Shown: positions 16,856 through 16,948 of the stretch, piece by piece | How the letters are laid out: the number at the start of each line of letters is the position of its first letter | Numbering within the stretch: the stretch's first letter is position 1 | Source: Hamiltosporidium magnivora | Taxonomy: Eukaryota; Microsporidia; Dubosqiidae | DNA length: 16,948 nt | NCBI GenBank assembly: GCA_004325065.1 | Contig: PITI01000202.1 | Location: forward strand, 1-16,948 | Direction of reading: 5' to 3' | Program-made: the position numbers and the translations under genes | The notes under the pieces: generated by a model | The model's database searches: none | What the model saw: only the letters and a program-made list of their open reading frames with translations | Told to the model about the DNA's origin: nothing

Positions 16856-16948
16856 TTAAATAATTCTTTCCACCATTTCAACCACTTCTATCTCTTCCTC
16901 CAACTCCAACTCTTCAGTTGTATTAGTTGTTGGTTCCTTTGCTGTGGT
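16856..16948 (-). CDS. C-terminal end of an unidentified gene with an acidic tail (partial)
   Basis: On the minus strand the frame is open from the window edge for 30 codons and stops at a TAA (16856-16858). The product ends Thr-rich (TTAKEPTTNTTEE), then LELEEEIEVVEMVERII. Composition changes sharply at 16858, from nearly pure A/T to clearly mixed bases, with good codon-like structure. That shift, more than the short open frame, supports a real gene. Acidic low-complexity C-termini occur in many unrelated proteins, so no function can be given. It converges on the tRNA gene. Confidence 0.55.
   Translation of the reverse strand, partial: TTAKEPTTNTTEELELEEEIEVVEMVERII

Noticed and set aside
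1..16948. A new defence or toxin-antitoxin type operon
   Set aside because: Gene spacing is eukaryotic, there are no linked short genes with shared control, and every recognisable block is a housekeeping gene, tRNA or transposon remnant.

Overview
The window is A+T-rich eukaryotic DNA from a gene-poor genome. Three compact, intronless genes (a C-terminal-motor kinesin, a Rho-type GTPase and a divergent ADF/cofilin), one tRNA gene and the 3' end of a fourth protein gene lie in long non-coding stretches and decayed transposable elements. Very short leaders and trailers, AATAAA 10-15 bases after two of the stop codons, and a CCC block just upstream of the cofilin ATG all fit a microsporidian. 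The low gene density and mixture of transposon types suggest one of the expanded genomes (Hamiltosporidium- or Edhazardia-like) rather than a compact Encephalitozoon-like one. That placement is inference; no marker in the window fixes the species.

Layout. Bases 1-690: C-terminal remnant of a non-LTR retrotransposon with a restriction-like endonuclease. 676-942: a short unassigned ORF. 1986-3728 (+): kinesin-14. 5339-5956 (+): Rho GTPase. 6520-8055 (+): a decayed LINE running from the reverse transcriptase pre-domain to a GTAA-repeat tail. 8399-8745: an unassigned island. 8852-9606: an internally deleted hAT element that keeps the transposase C-terminus. 9782-11151 (-): a Tc1/mariner element with matching terminal inverted repeats, itself split by a 236-bp insertion with an approximately 11-bp target-site duplication and a GAT-repeat tail. 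12870-13280 and 13832-14008 (-): two more LINE 3'-ORF remnants. 14266-14736 (+): ADF/cofilin. 14987-15192 and 15438-15575: tandem repeats with 101-bp and 63-bp units. 16468-16539 (+): tRNA-Arg(UCG). 16856-16948 (-): acidic C-terminus of a gene that runs off the window.

The three complete genes all act on the cytoskeleton (microtubule motor, actin signalling, actin turnover), but they are kilobases apart with transposon debris between them, so they are not an operon and the grouping may be chance. Each has a point worth checking: a Cys/His cluster in the kinesin tail, a Leu in place of the Asn/Thr of the G4 box plus a CFCC tail in the GTPase, and loss of the basic actin-binding helix residues in the cofilin. 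I found no CRISPR array, no operon and no clearly new defence-type system. The most informative structure is the nested transposon at 9.8-11.15 kb.
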